Positions 32,919 to 41,138 of a stretch of DNA of 64,000 nt are shown piece after piece. Both the position numbers and the translations under genes were made by a program. Each line of letters opens with the position of its first letter. Position 1 is the stretch's first letter. The stretch comes from JANLQX01 sp031418775 (lineage in GTDB: Bacteria; Actinomycetota; Acidimicrobiia; Acidimicrobiales; JANYDT01): NCBI GenBank assembly GCA_031418775.1, contig JANOJN010000308.1, positions 6,060 to 70,059 on the forward strand, in the 5' to 3' direction. The notes under the pieces are model-generated. The model was not told the origin of the DNA and ran no database searches. It saw nothing but the letters and a program-made list of their open reading frames with translations.

Positions 32919-33812
32919 GTGAACTGGGAGACGTTCATCACCTGCGCAGTCACCGGCGCCGGTGACACGGTTGGGAAGAGCCCGCATGTTCCGGTGACAC
33001 CGGAGCAGATCGCCGCTTCTGCCCTTGACGCCGCGCGTGCCGGCGCCGCTGTCGTGCACATCCACGTGCGCGATCCCCACACCGGGGTCGGGTCCCGTGA
33101 CGTGGACCTGTACCGCGAAGTTGTCGACCGTATTCGTTCGTCTGACGTGGACGTGGTGATCAATCTCACGGCGGGGATGGGTGGCGACATGGTTCTGGGC
33201 GGGGACGAGAAGCCTCTGCCTCTCGCAGACGTGGGCACCGACATGGCCGGAGCGACCGAACGACTGGCGCACGTGGAAGCGCTTCTGCCGGAGATCTGCA
33301 CGCTCGACTGCGGCACAATGAATTTCGCGTCCGGGGGCGACTACATCATGGTCAACAGCCCCGCCGTGCTCCGGACGATGGCTCGCCGGGTGCAGGAACT
33401 CGGTGTGCGTCCCGAACTCGAGGTGTTTGATACCGGCCATCTCGTGATGGTGAAGGAGATGATTTCGCAAGGCCTGCTCGACGATCCGGTCATGATCCAA
33501 CTCTGCATGGGAATCGCCTACGGCGCACCTGATGACGCCACCACTTTCATGGCGATGGTCAACCTCCTCCCGCCCGGGTGCGTCTTCTCGGGGTTCTCCA
33601 TCGGACGTATGCAGATTCCGTTCGTGGCAATGGCCGCGTTGGCCGGCGGCAACGTCCGGGTTGGTCTTGAGGACAATCTCTACCTCGGGCAGGGCCGCCT
33701 TGCCACAAACGCGGGTCTCGTCGAGCGCGCTGCGCAGATCCTGACGGCGATGAACGCGCGAGTCCTCACCGCCGCGGACGTGCGTACCAAGCTCAAACTG
33801 GTGAAGCACTAG
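32919..33812 (+). CDS. 3-dehydrocarnitine cleavage enzyme (BKACE/DUF849 family)
   Basis: 297 aa. The opening FITCAVTGAGDTVGKSPHVPVTP, IHVRDPHTGVGSRDVDLYREVV, NLTAGMGGDM and LDCGTMNF closely follow the CdhB subgroup of beta-keto acid cleavage enzymes. These condense 3-dehydrocarnitine with acetyl-CoA to give betainyl-CoA and acetoacetate, using a zinc ion. The carnitine dehydrogenase next door supports this substrate over other BKACE substrates. The start is the GTG at 32919 with a GGAG 8 bases before it. It overlaps the next gene by one base. Confidence 0.85.
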   Translation: MNWETFITCAVTGAGDTVGKSPHVPVTPEQIAASALDAARAGAAVVHIHVRDPHTGVGSRDVDLYREVVDRIRSSDVDVVINLTAGMGGDMVLGGDEKPLPLADVGTDMAGATERLAHVEALLPEICTLDCGTMNFASGGDYIMVNSPAVLRTMARRVQELGVRPELEVFDTGHLVMVKEMISQGLLDDPVMIQLCMGIAYGAPDDATTFMAMVNLLPPGCVFSGFSIGRMQIPFVAMAALAGGNVRVGLEDNLYLGQGRLATNAGLVERAAQILTAMNARVLTAADVRTKLKLVKH

Positions 33813-34831
33813 TGACGGGATCGGACGCGGTGGCGTTGCCGAGCACTGTCGGACTCCTCGGTGGCGGCGTCATCGGCGGTGGTTGGGCGGCTCGTTTTCT
33901 GCTGAACGGTGTCGATGTGCGGCTCTACGACCCTGATCCTGAGGCGGAGCGCAAGGTCGGCGAAATTCTCGACAATGCCCGCCGTTCCCTACGTGCGCTC
34001 ATGAGCGCAGTCCTGCCGGCCGAGGGGACTCTGACTTTTGTCGATTCGCCGGAAGCGGCGGCCGATGGCGTGGACTATGTGCAGGAAAGCGCGCCTGAGC
34101 GCCTCGAACTGAAACAGGCGTTGCTGAACGCCGCCAGCAGGGTGGCCGGACCCGACGTCGTCTTCGGCTCGTCGACTTCGGGCCTCCTGCCGTCGCGCCT
34201 GCAGGAGGGAATGGTGCATCCCGAGCGGCTGGTCGTCGGCCACCCGTTCAATCCGGTGTACCTGTTGCCCCTGGTCGAGGTGTGTGGTGGTGCGCTGACC
34301 TCAGCAGTGGCATTGGACCGCGCTGTCGCCGTGTACGGATCACTCGGGATGAGGCCGTTGCGTCTTCGCAAGGAGATTGACGGTTTCGTCGCCGACCGCC
34401 TGTTGGAAGCGCTATGGCGCGAAGCCCTTTGGTTGATCAACGACGGGGTCGCCACGGCGTCTGAAATCGACGACGCGATTCGTTTCGGAGCGGGCTTGCG
34501 CTGGAGCTTCATGGGAACGCTCCTCACCTACCGGATCGCCGGAGGCGAGGCCGGCATGAGGCATTTCATGGCCCAGTTCGGCCCTGCGCTCCAGTGGCCG
34601 TGGACGAAGCTCGTCGACGTTCCGGACTTGACCGATGAACTCGTCGATCGCATCGTCGACCAATCCGATGCGCAGGCCTCCGGACGATCCATTCGCGAAC
34701 TCGAACGTCTTCGAGATGACTGCCTGGTGGCGGTGATGCAGGGTCTTCGCTCCGTCGGCGATGGCGGCTACGGCGCCGGGGAGTCGCTTGCCGCGTACGA
34801 GCGGCTGCTGGCTGAGAGGGCCCGAACCTGA
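33812..34831 (+). CDS. L-carnitine dehydrogenase
   Basis: 339 aa of the 3-hydroxyacyl-CoA dehydrogenase fold. The NAD site is GLLGGGVIGGGWAARFLLNG, followed by RLYDPD; VQESAPERLELKQ, GHPFNPVYLLPLVEVCGG and DGFVADRLLEALWREALWL are typical of carnitine 3-dehydrogenase (CdhA/LcdH). It would oxidise L-carnitine to 3-dehydrocarnitine, the substrate of the preceding enzyme. The GTG start at 33812 shares a base with the previous stop. The third Pseudomonas enzyme, a betainyl-CoA thioesterase (CdhC), is not adjacent. Confidence 0.87.
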   Translation: MTGSDAVALPSTVGLLGGGVIGGGWAARFLLNGVDVRLYDPDPEAERKVGEILDNARRSLRALMSAVLPAEGTLTFVDSPEAAADGVDYVQESAPERLELKQALLNAASRVAGPDVVFGSSTSGLLPSRLQEGMVHPERLVVGHPFNPVYLLPLVEVCGGALTSAVALDRAVAVYGSLGMRPLRLRKEIDGFVADRLLEALWREALWLINDGVATASEIDDAIRFGAGLRWSFMGTLLTYRIAGGEAGMRHFMAQFGPALQWPWTKLVDVPDLTDELVDRIVDQSDAQASGRSIRELERLRDDCLVAVMQGLRSVGDGGYGAGESLAAYERLLAERART

Positions 34832-34918
34832 GGGGGCGAGAAAGGCTGTGCCGGTGACCTTGTAGCCCACGGCTGTGACGCCCGACTTCGACGTCTCCGC
34901 ACGTCACGTCGTTCAGCC

Positions 34919-35500
34919 TCAGGAAGGTAACGATGACCCTTCGATCACGGTATGGACGATTCGTTCGATGAACGCGCGCCCGAGGCCTTGGTGGGTGAGA
35001 AGACGGCGGTAGAAGAGCGGCCCGGCAAGCAAGGCCATCAACGTCTCGATGTCGGAGTCGGCGGGCAGTTCACCGATTCGGATCGCGTGGGTGAGCCGTT
35101 CTCGGAGCGGTTTGCGCCGCTCGTCGACGAAGGACTTGCTGAGTTGGGCGAAGTCCGGATCACGCTCGGCGGCTTCGAGCATGGCGGGAAGGAGCCGTCC
35201 TCCGTCAATTCCTCCGAGGGTCTCGGCAAGTGCCAGCAGACCGACAGTCAGATCGGCCCGGAGGTCGCCGGTGTTGGGGAACACGATGGCGCACTTGTCG
35301 GCCTCGAACGCATCGACCAGCAGCGCATTGGAGCTTCGCCACTGGCGATAGATGGTCGTCTTGGCGACGCCCGATCGCGCCGCCACCGCTTCGATGGTGA
35401 CGCCACGGAACCCCTGCTCGGCCACCAACTCTCGTGCCGCGGCGACTGCGGCTTGCCGTGACCGTAGGACCCGCGGGTCCGCCGGGGAAGCGGAGGCCAC
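34919..35500 (-). CDS. TetR-family transcriptional regulator (second gene of efflux operon)
   Basis: 193 aa. The HTH is GVTIEAVAARSGVAKTTIYRQWRSSNALL; the C-terminus ends in the helix pattern ALLAGPLFYRRLLTHQG of the TetR_C_11/PsrA-like subgroup. The GTG at 35500 is 4 bases after the stop of the MFS gene, so the two form an operon. A palindrome at 37155-37172 upstream of that operon is its likely site. Confidence 0.9.
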   Translation of the reverse strand: MASASPADPRVLRSRQAAVAAARELVAEQGFRGVTIEAVAARSGVAKTTIYRQWRSSNALLVDAFEADKCAIVFPNTGDLRADLTVGLLALAETLGGIDGGRLLPAMLEAAERDPDFAQLSKSFVDERRKPLRERLTHAIRIGELPADSDIETLMALLAGPLFYRRLLTHQGLGRAFIERIVHTVIEGSSLPS

Positions 35501-35504
35501 GGAT

Positions 35505-37112
35505 TCAGTGGGCGCCGGAGCCGGGCACGGCCATCTCGGTGCTCGGATACCACCTGATGACCGCGGCGGCGACGAGGACCATGATGACGGCGACCACCCG
35601 GAAGCCGATCTGCATCCCTCCCACGAACTCGCCTCTTGCCGTCGACAGGAGACCTTCGAGCTGCGGAAGCCGACTCTTCAGTTCCGGAACGTTCGGCGCG
35701 GCGTCGACCAGTCCGGAGATGGCACCGACGCCACGTCTGGCTGCTTCGGCAACCTGGGCTGCGTCGGGCGGCAGTTCGGCGATCGACGCTTGCATCCCGC
35801 TGCGGTAGTGCGAGCTCAGGATTGATCCGAGCACGGCGATGCCAATGGCGCCGCCGACCTCGCGGGTGGTGTCGTTCACGGCCGAACCGACGCCGGCCTT
35901 GTCGAGCGGGAGCGACAGCACGATTCCGCTCGACAGCGTCGGGATGCACAGCGCCGGGCCGAGCGCCATCGTCACCATTGTCAACGCGATGTAGGGATAG
36001 GGCGAACTCCGCGAGATGATCGACAGCATCAGGAGCGCGATGGGCACAATGGCAAAACCGGCGGAGATGACCCGTTTGGTGCCGAACTTCGCGCCGAGGT
36101 TCGGACCCTGGGACGAGATCGCCACCATGGTGAAGGCGAAGGGCAGCGTGGCGACTCCCGACCGGAGCGGTGAGTATCCGCGCACCGACTGCAGATACTG
36201 CGCCATGAGGAAGAACATGCCGAACATCGTGAGGAAGACGAACGTGACGCCGAGCGCCCCGATGCCGAAGCGAGGGATCGAGAAGAATCGCATGTCGAGC
36301 ATGGGCTCCGACGATCGACGTTCCCAGATGATGAAGAAGCCGAGCGCGATGACAGCGAGGATGAAGGCGCCGACGGAGTGCACGGAGGTCCAGCCCTTCT
36401 CCGGACCTTCGATGATGCCGTAGAGCAGCGCACCGAAGCCGGTGACCGACGCGAGGGCACCGATCGGGTCAAGCCTTCGGGCGACCTCTTCTTTCGAGGA
36501 GGGACACATCACGGTGACGAGCACCAACGCGAGAAGGGCGATTGGGACGGACACGAAGAACACCGAGCCCCACCAGAACGAGTTGAGGACGAGGCCACCG
36601 GAAAGCGTGCCGATGACGCCACCGGCCCCGGCGAATCCCGACCACACGGCGATGGCCTTGCCCCGCTCGCGCGGCGGGAACACACTGGTGAGCAGTGACA
36701 GCGTTGACGGCATGATGAATGCCGCGCCGACGCCCATCACCCCTCGGCAGACGAGGAGCTGAGTTGGGGAGCCCGCCTCTGCGGCGAGCACCGAACCCGT
36801 GGCGAAGACGGCCAGCCCGAACTGCAGCGCCCCTCGCCGGCCGAACTTGTCGCCCAGCGCCCCGGCGGGAAGGAGCAGCCCGGCGAACACCACGGCGTAG
36901 AGGTCGACGATCCACAGCAACTGGCTGTCTGTGGGGAGCAGCTGGGCGCGGATCGACGGGATCGCCGTGTTGACCGAACTGACCGCGGCTACCACGAGCA
37001 CGAGGCTCAGGACGAGCACTCCGAGGATTGCCCATCGCCGTTCATAACTCTTCGGATCGATCCCGCCCAACTCAGCGGTCGTCGGCGGTGCGTCGCCCAA
37101 CGTTGTGTCCAC
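35505..37112 (-). CDS. MFS drug-efflux transporter, DHA2 (EmrB/QacA) type
   Basis: 535 aa with about 14 hydrophobic segments. The motif A stretch GALGDKFGRRGALQFG follows TM2 and motif C-like GAGGVIGTLSGGLVL marks TM5, the DHA2 drug:H+ antiporter pattern. A long periplasmic-like loop near 440-500 precedes the last helix, as in this family. It is co-transcribed with a TetR regulator and preceded by its probable operator. The substrate is unknown. Confidence 0.92.
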   Translation of the reverse strand: MDTTLGDAPPTTAELGGIDPKSYERRWAILGVLVLSLVLVVAAVSSVNTAIPSIRAQLLPTDSQLLWIVDLYAVVFAGLLLPAGALGDKFGRRGALQFGLAVFATGSVLAAEAGSPTQLLVCRGVMGVGAAFIMPSTLSLLTSVFPPRERGKAIAVWSGFAGAGGVIGTLSGGLVLNSFWWGSVFFVSVPIALLALVLVTVMCPSSKEEVARRLDPIGALASVTGFGALLYGIIEGPEKGWTSVHSVGAFILAVIALGFFIIWERRSSEPMLDMRFFSIPRFGIGALGVTFVFLTMFGMFFLMAQYLQSVRGYSPLRSGVATLPFAFTMVAISSQGPNLGAKFGTKRVISAGFAIVPIALLMLSIISRSSPYPYIALTMVTMALGPALCIPTLSSGIVLSLPLDKAGVGSAVNDTTREVGGAIGIAVLGSILSSHYRSGMQASIAELPPDAAQVAEAARRGVGAISGLVDAAPNVPELKSRLPQLEGLLSTARGEFVGGMQIGFRVVAVIMVLVAAAVIRWYPSTEMAVPGSGAH

Positions 37113-37154
37113 GGGTCTCCTCAGCGAACTGTCCGCCGCTCAGCGGCTCACTTT

Positions 37155-37172
37155 CGCTACGTTACCGTAGCG
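37155..37172. promoter_or_regulatory. TetR operator upstream of the DHA2 efflux operon
   Basis: CGCTACG-TTAC-CGTAGCG is a perfect 7-bp inverted repeat, extended by TT and GAA on the outside, 43 bases before the transporter start. Its GTTACCGTAGCG core is like sites of other actinobacterial TetR repressors. It lies between the transporter and the divergent second MFS gene, so either could be controlled. Confidence 0.65.
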
Positions 37173-37312
37173 GAACGTCCGACGTGGGAGTGTCGACGTG
37201 GTGCGGATTCGGAGCCGTGGTAGCTCTCACAAGGCAACTGAAGTTCCTATTCCTCGGCGTGACCGACGACTCGCAATGCGTCGTCGGAATCCATTGGACC
37301 CGGTTGTTTCGA

Positions 37313-38542
37313 ATGGAAGACTTGAGCGTCGTGCCCCCCGTCCACCGTCGACAGCTGCTCGTTCTCCTGAGCGTGTCGTATGCCCTTCTGGCCTGCGGAC
37401 TGTCGGTCACCGTCGCTCTCCCGGAGCTGCGGCGCAGCGTGCAGATGAGCGACACCGTCACGTCGCTTCACGGTTCGTTCTTCGGCGGGGCACTTCTGCT
37501 CCTCGGGCTCTTCGGGTCGAGAGTGATGGTGTCCTTCGGCAACCTGCGCGTGCTCCTAGCCGGCACGGCCTCGGTGGGCGTCGGCGCGGTGCTGTTCGGC
37601 TCCGCCCATGTCGTCGGCCAGAGCCTGAGCGGTGGTGCACTCATCGGGCTTGGCGGGGCCGCGGTGGTGACGGCCATTCCCGGCATCGTGGCTGACACGT
37701 TCGGCGATGAACGCAACGCCATCTTCACCCGCCTGAATGTCGCGCCCGCGTTCGGCGGTCTCTCCTTCCCACTGCTGATCTCGGCGGCACCATCCCTGGG
37801 AACGAACTGGCGGCTGCCTACGGCGGCGTTGCCGGCCGTGCTCCTTGCCGCCGTGGTCGTGCTGTCGCTTCCCGAACTCCGACGCACCCGGGAACCGTCG
37901 GGTCTTGTTCGGACCACGGAGTGGCGCGATGTCCGTGTCCTGCTCCGCCTGGGCGGCATGCGTCGGCGCTTCGCCCTTCAGGTGCTCGAGGTCGGTGTGG
38001 AGTTCTCCCTCGCGTCGTGGCTGGTCGTGTTTCTCCGAGAGCAAGGTGGATTCTCCAAGGCGGCGGCACCGATCGGTGGCGCTGCGTGGGCCGTCGGGAT
38101 GATGACCTCGCGTGCTCTCACCCCTCGTCTGATCGTTGCGTTCAGAAACCGGCTCGAGGCGTCATGTCTCGTCGGCGGAATCGTCTGTGCGCTTTGCATC
38201 CTGGCGATTCCCACTCCATCGCTCCGCCTCGTGGCGGTTGCACTCACGTCGTTCAGCTTTGGGCCGATGTACAGCCTCGGGGTTGAGCGGCTGTTCGTCA
38301 ACGCAGAGCAGGCGGGCGTCGTCGACACGGTTGCGGTGAGTTCGCTCGCCGCAGTTGCATCCGGAGTCGCCATCACGCTCGGGCCGTTCGTCGTCGGCGT
38401 GGTCGCCGACCACACCGGACTCACCTCGGCTCTTCTGCTCGTCCCCGGACTGGGCGCTCTGGCCCTTGCGCTGTGTCTGGTCCGTTGGGGGAACGAGGCC
38501 GGCCGGAGCGGTCAGCCGTTCGTCGCCGTGGCCACGGCATAG
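37313..38542 (+). CDS. MFS transporter (12-TM)
   Basis: 409 aa with about 12 hydrophobic segments, starting LLVLLSVSYALLACGLSVTVALPEL. It has no strongly diagnostic motif; the Arg-rich loops and the FGPMYSLGVERLF stretch fit sugar/drug MFS carriers in general. The start is the ATG at 37313; longer frames run into the operator region. It is transcribed away from the DHA2 efflux operon, across the palindrome. The substrate is unknown. Confidence 0.82.
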   Translation: MEDLSVVPPVHRRQLLVLLSVSYALLACGLSVTVALPELRRSVQMSDTVTSLHGSFFGGALLLLGLFGSRVMVSFGNLRVLLAGTASVGVGAVLFGSAHVVGQSLSGGALIGLGGAAVVTAIPGIVADTFGDERNAIFTRLNVAPAFGGLSFPLLISAAPSLGTNWRLPTAALPAVLLAAVVVLSLPELRRTREPSGLVRTTEWRDVRVLLRLGGMRRRFALQVLEVGVEFSLASWLVVFLREQGGFSKAAAPIGGAAWAVGMMTSRALTPRLIVAFRNRLEASCLVGGIVCALCILAIPTPSLRLVAVALTSFSFGPMYSLGVERLFVNAEQAGVVDTVAVSSLAAVASGVAITLGPFVVGVVADHTGLTSALLLVPGLGALALALCLVRWGNEAGRSGQPFVAVATA

Positions 38543-38585
38543 GGCGGCATGGTCAGGAGGCGATGCGGGTCGGCGCGGGTGCTCT

Positions 38586-39977
38586 TCAGGCAGCGATGAG
38601 ATGGATTGCGCCGCCGACGAGAGCGCAGACTCCGAGCACGCGCAACACGCTCCAGCGCAGACGGAACACGAGCACGAAGGCAAGCGCGCCTACGGCTGCG
38701 GCGGCCGGGCTGAAGCTGGACCACGAGGGGACACTGAACCGCATCGGACCGGGTGATCGCTCGCGTACGTCGGAGAACAGAGTGTGGACGGCGAAGTAGA
38801 CGGCAAGGTTGGCGATGACGCCGACCACTGCGGCGGTGATCGCGGTGAGGGCATCGGTGACCCGTCGGTTCCCCCGGAGTCGCTCCACATACGGTGCGCC
38901 GACGAACACAAAGAAGAAACTTGGCACGTACGTCACCCACGTGACCAGCGTGGAGGCGATGATCGCGGCGACCCAGGGGTTGAGCGAACCGGGGTTGCGA
39001 TAGGCGCCGAGGAAGGCCACGAACTGCACGACCTGGATCAGCGGACCCGGTGTGGTCTCGGCCATGGCCAGCCCCTTGATCATCTCGCCGGGCAGGAGCC
39101 AGTGGTACGTGTTCACCGCCTTCTGCGCGACGTAGCTGAGCACGGCATACGCGCCGCCGAACGTGACGAGTGCGGACCCGCCGAAGAACCGTGCCTGCGT
39201 GACGAAGACCGACGACGAGCCGAACATCGCCGCCAGCAGGAGCACGGGTGCCACCCACGCGACAGCGCAGATCGCGAAGGTCCGCGCCGTGCGTGACGAG
39301 CTGGGCACTGCGTGGACCAACGCGGTGTCGGCGATCAACGGAGCCTTGATGTTCTCCGACGCTCGTTCGGACTGCGGGGTCGCCTTTCGGATCCGTGGTG
39401 CGAACAGACCCGACCGGATGCGTCCCCCGAGGAATCCGATGAGTGCTGCTCCGAACACCACCAACGGGAACGGAACGGCAAACAATGCGAGAGCGACGAA
39501 CGAACCGATCGCGATGGTGATGAGGAACGGATTGACGAGCGCTCGACTGCTGATCCGCCGCACAGCGTGGGCCACGATGGCGAGCACGGCAGGCGCGACA
39601 CCGGCGAACACCGCGTCGACGAACGTGGTGTCACCGAAACCGGCGTACAGCAGTGACAGCGCCATGATGGCGATGTAGCCGGGCAGCACGAAGAGCGATC
39701 CCGCAAGGATCCCGCCGGCTGTTCCGTTGAGGAGCCAACCGAGGTAGGTGGCCAGTTGTTGGGCCTCAGGGCCGGGGAGCAGCGTGCAGTAGGAGAGGGC
39801 GTGGAGGAATCGCTCCTCGCCGACCCAACGCCGCTCTTCGACGATCTCTCGGTGCATCACGGCGATCTGCCCGGCAGGCCCACCGAAGGTCTGCAGCGCC
39901 ACGCTGCCCCATGCCCCGGCAGCTGTGCCGAGGGTGATGCCGGACCGACCGGCTTCGGCGCTGTCGAGAGAAGCCAC
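38586..39977 (-). CDS. chrA: Chromate transporter (ChrA-type, two CHR domains)
   Basis: 463 aa. Two related CHR domains: the first has LQTFGGPAGQIAVMHREIVEERRWVGEERFL and LLPGPEAQQLATYLGW; the second has VTFGGAYAVLSYVAQKAV and AETTPGPLIQVVQFVAFLG. These PGP and FGG motifs are the family signature. It expels chromate by proton motive force. The start is the GTG at 39977, 11 bases after the upstream lipoprotein gene, so the two are probably co-transcribed. The physiological substrate may not be chromate. Confidence 0.9.
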   Translation of the reverse strand: MASLDSAEAGRSGITLGTAAGAWGSVALQTFGGPAGQIAVMHREIVEERRWVGEERFLHALSYCTLLPGPEAQQLATYLGWLLNGTAGGILAGSLFVLPGYIAIMALSLLYAGFGDTTFVDAVFAGVAPAVLAIVAHAVRRISSRALVNPFLITIAIGSFVALALFAVPFPLVVFGAALIGFLGGRIRSGLFAPRIRKATPQSERASENIKAPLIADTALVHAVPSSSRTARTFAICAVAWVAPVLLLAAMFGSSSVFVTQARFFGGSALVTFGGAYAVLSYVAQKAVNTYHWLLPGEMIKGLAMAETTPGPLIQVVQFVAFLGAYRNPGSLNPWVAAIIASTLVTWVTYVPSFFFVFVGAPYVERLRGNRRVTDALTAITAAVVGVIANLAVYFAVHTLFSDVRERSPGPMRFSVPSWSSFSPAAAAVGALAFVLVFRLRWSVLRVLGVCALVGGAIHLIAA

Positions 39978-39988
39978 CTTCGCGTCGC

Positions 39989-41017
39989 TTACGGCCGGTC
40001 GAGGGTGAGCGCGACGATGCGATCGGCGTAGTGCTCGCTGATCCACAGCACGCCGTCGGGGCGATGCAGGATCGTGTGCGGACCCTCGAACCCCGAGGCG
40101 ATCACGGTGGTCTTGACCCGGCTGGTTCCGGCATCCGTCAGTGGAAGTCGGTGGATCTCTCCGGTCACCAGCAACGCGACGTATGCGGAGGTTCCGTCGA
40201 CGGCAATCCCGGTCGGGGTGGTATTGCGGTCGAACGTGGCGATCGGGGTGATCACACCGTCGCAGTCCTTCTCGCCCGGGCACGTTGGCCATCCGGCGTC
40301 GACGGAGGAACCCTGCGGCCCCGAATACGGCAGCACATTCACTTCCTCGACCGGCGCGGCGTCGATGTTGTCGCCGATCTCTGTCGTGAGGAGTCGCCCG
40401 TCGGAGAGGAACACCTGCGCATACGCGTTCTTCAGGCCGGTGGCGACCTTCGACGAAGTCTTCGTGAGCGGGTCAAAGACCCAGAGAACCCCACTCCCGT
40501 CGACGACTTCGCCGTTCGAGATGGAGCCGGTCGTCTCGTAGAGGATGCGGTTGTCGGGGGTGACGGTGAGGGTTCCCTCACTGCGTCCGTTGAACGGGAG
40601 ATCGTCGGCCATCACCGTGAGCGGACTCGGCGTGGTGCCGGCCCCGCGCCACTCGCCGCGCACCAGACGCCGTCGTTCCATGATCCACACGAATCCGTTG
40701 AGCCACGCGACTCCCGTTGGCTTGTCGAGGTTCTCGTAGAGGACGACGCGCTTGTCGGTCACGGGGTCGACGGCAAGGACCTGCCCGGTCTTGGCATCTT
40801 CGTCTCCCGCCAATTGCGCGATGAGCAGCCAGGTGCCCGGCCCGTCGGTGAACTGCGTGGGCCCGTTCAGGCCGTCGACGACGACGGTGGGTTCGGAGAC
40901 GTCCGGCGATGCGTCCGTGGTCTCGTCGGACGAAGAGGTGCAGCCGACCAGCGCAAGGATGCCGAGCCCGACGGCGGCCGCGAGATGACGTCGTCGTGCT
41001 GGCAGGCTCCGTCGCAT
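39989..41017 (-). CDS. Beta-propeller lipoprotein (ScyD/ScyE- or SMP-30-like)
   Basis: 342 aa. A lipoprotein signal (RRRHLAAAVGLGILALVGC, lipobox LVGC with Cys26) is followed by an acidic Ser/Thr linker and a six-bladed-type propeller of repeats such as TGVAWLNGFVWIM, LTVTPDNRILYE and TILHRPDGVLWISEHYADRIV. Such domains often bind calcium and sugars or oxidise them with PQQ, but I see no catalytic set that settles this. The start is the ATG at 41017, 7 bases after TAGGGT. Confidence 0.75.
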   Translation of the reverse strand: MRRSLPARRRHLAAAVGLGILALVGCTSSSDETTDASPDVSEPTVVVDGLNGPTQFTDGPGTWLLIAQLAGDEDAKTGQVLAVDPVTDKRVVLYENLDKPTGVAWLNGFVWIMERRRLVRGEWRGAGTTPSPLTVMADDLPFNGRSEGTLTVTPDNRILYETTGSISNGEVVDGSGVLWVFDPLTKTSSKVATGLKNAYAQVFLSDGRLLTTEIGDNIDAAPVEEVNVLPYSGPQGSSVDAGWPTCPGEKDCDGVITPIATFDRNTTPTGIAVDGTSAYVALLVTGEIHRLPLTDAGTSRVKTTVIASGFEGPHTILHRPDGVLWISEHYADRIVALTLDRP

Positions 41018-41024
41018 TAGCCAA

Positions 41025-41030
41025 ACCCTA
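41025..41030 (-). promoter_or_regulatory. -10-like element for the lipoprotein gene, near-leaderless
   Basis: On the minus strand TAGGGT is followed by 7 bases and the ATG at 41017, which predicts a leader of 0-1 base. The remaining gap 41031-41138 before the sulfatase shows no clear promoter for the rightward genes. Confidence 0.45.
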
Positions 41031-41138
41031 CCGACGTCGTGAGCAAACGGGCACCGGGTGGCAGGCGGGGCGAAAAGCTGGCATGGTCGGGCTCTGTCGT
41101 TCGCCGATGCGTTGTTCGCCGATCCTGGGGGTTCACCG

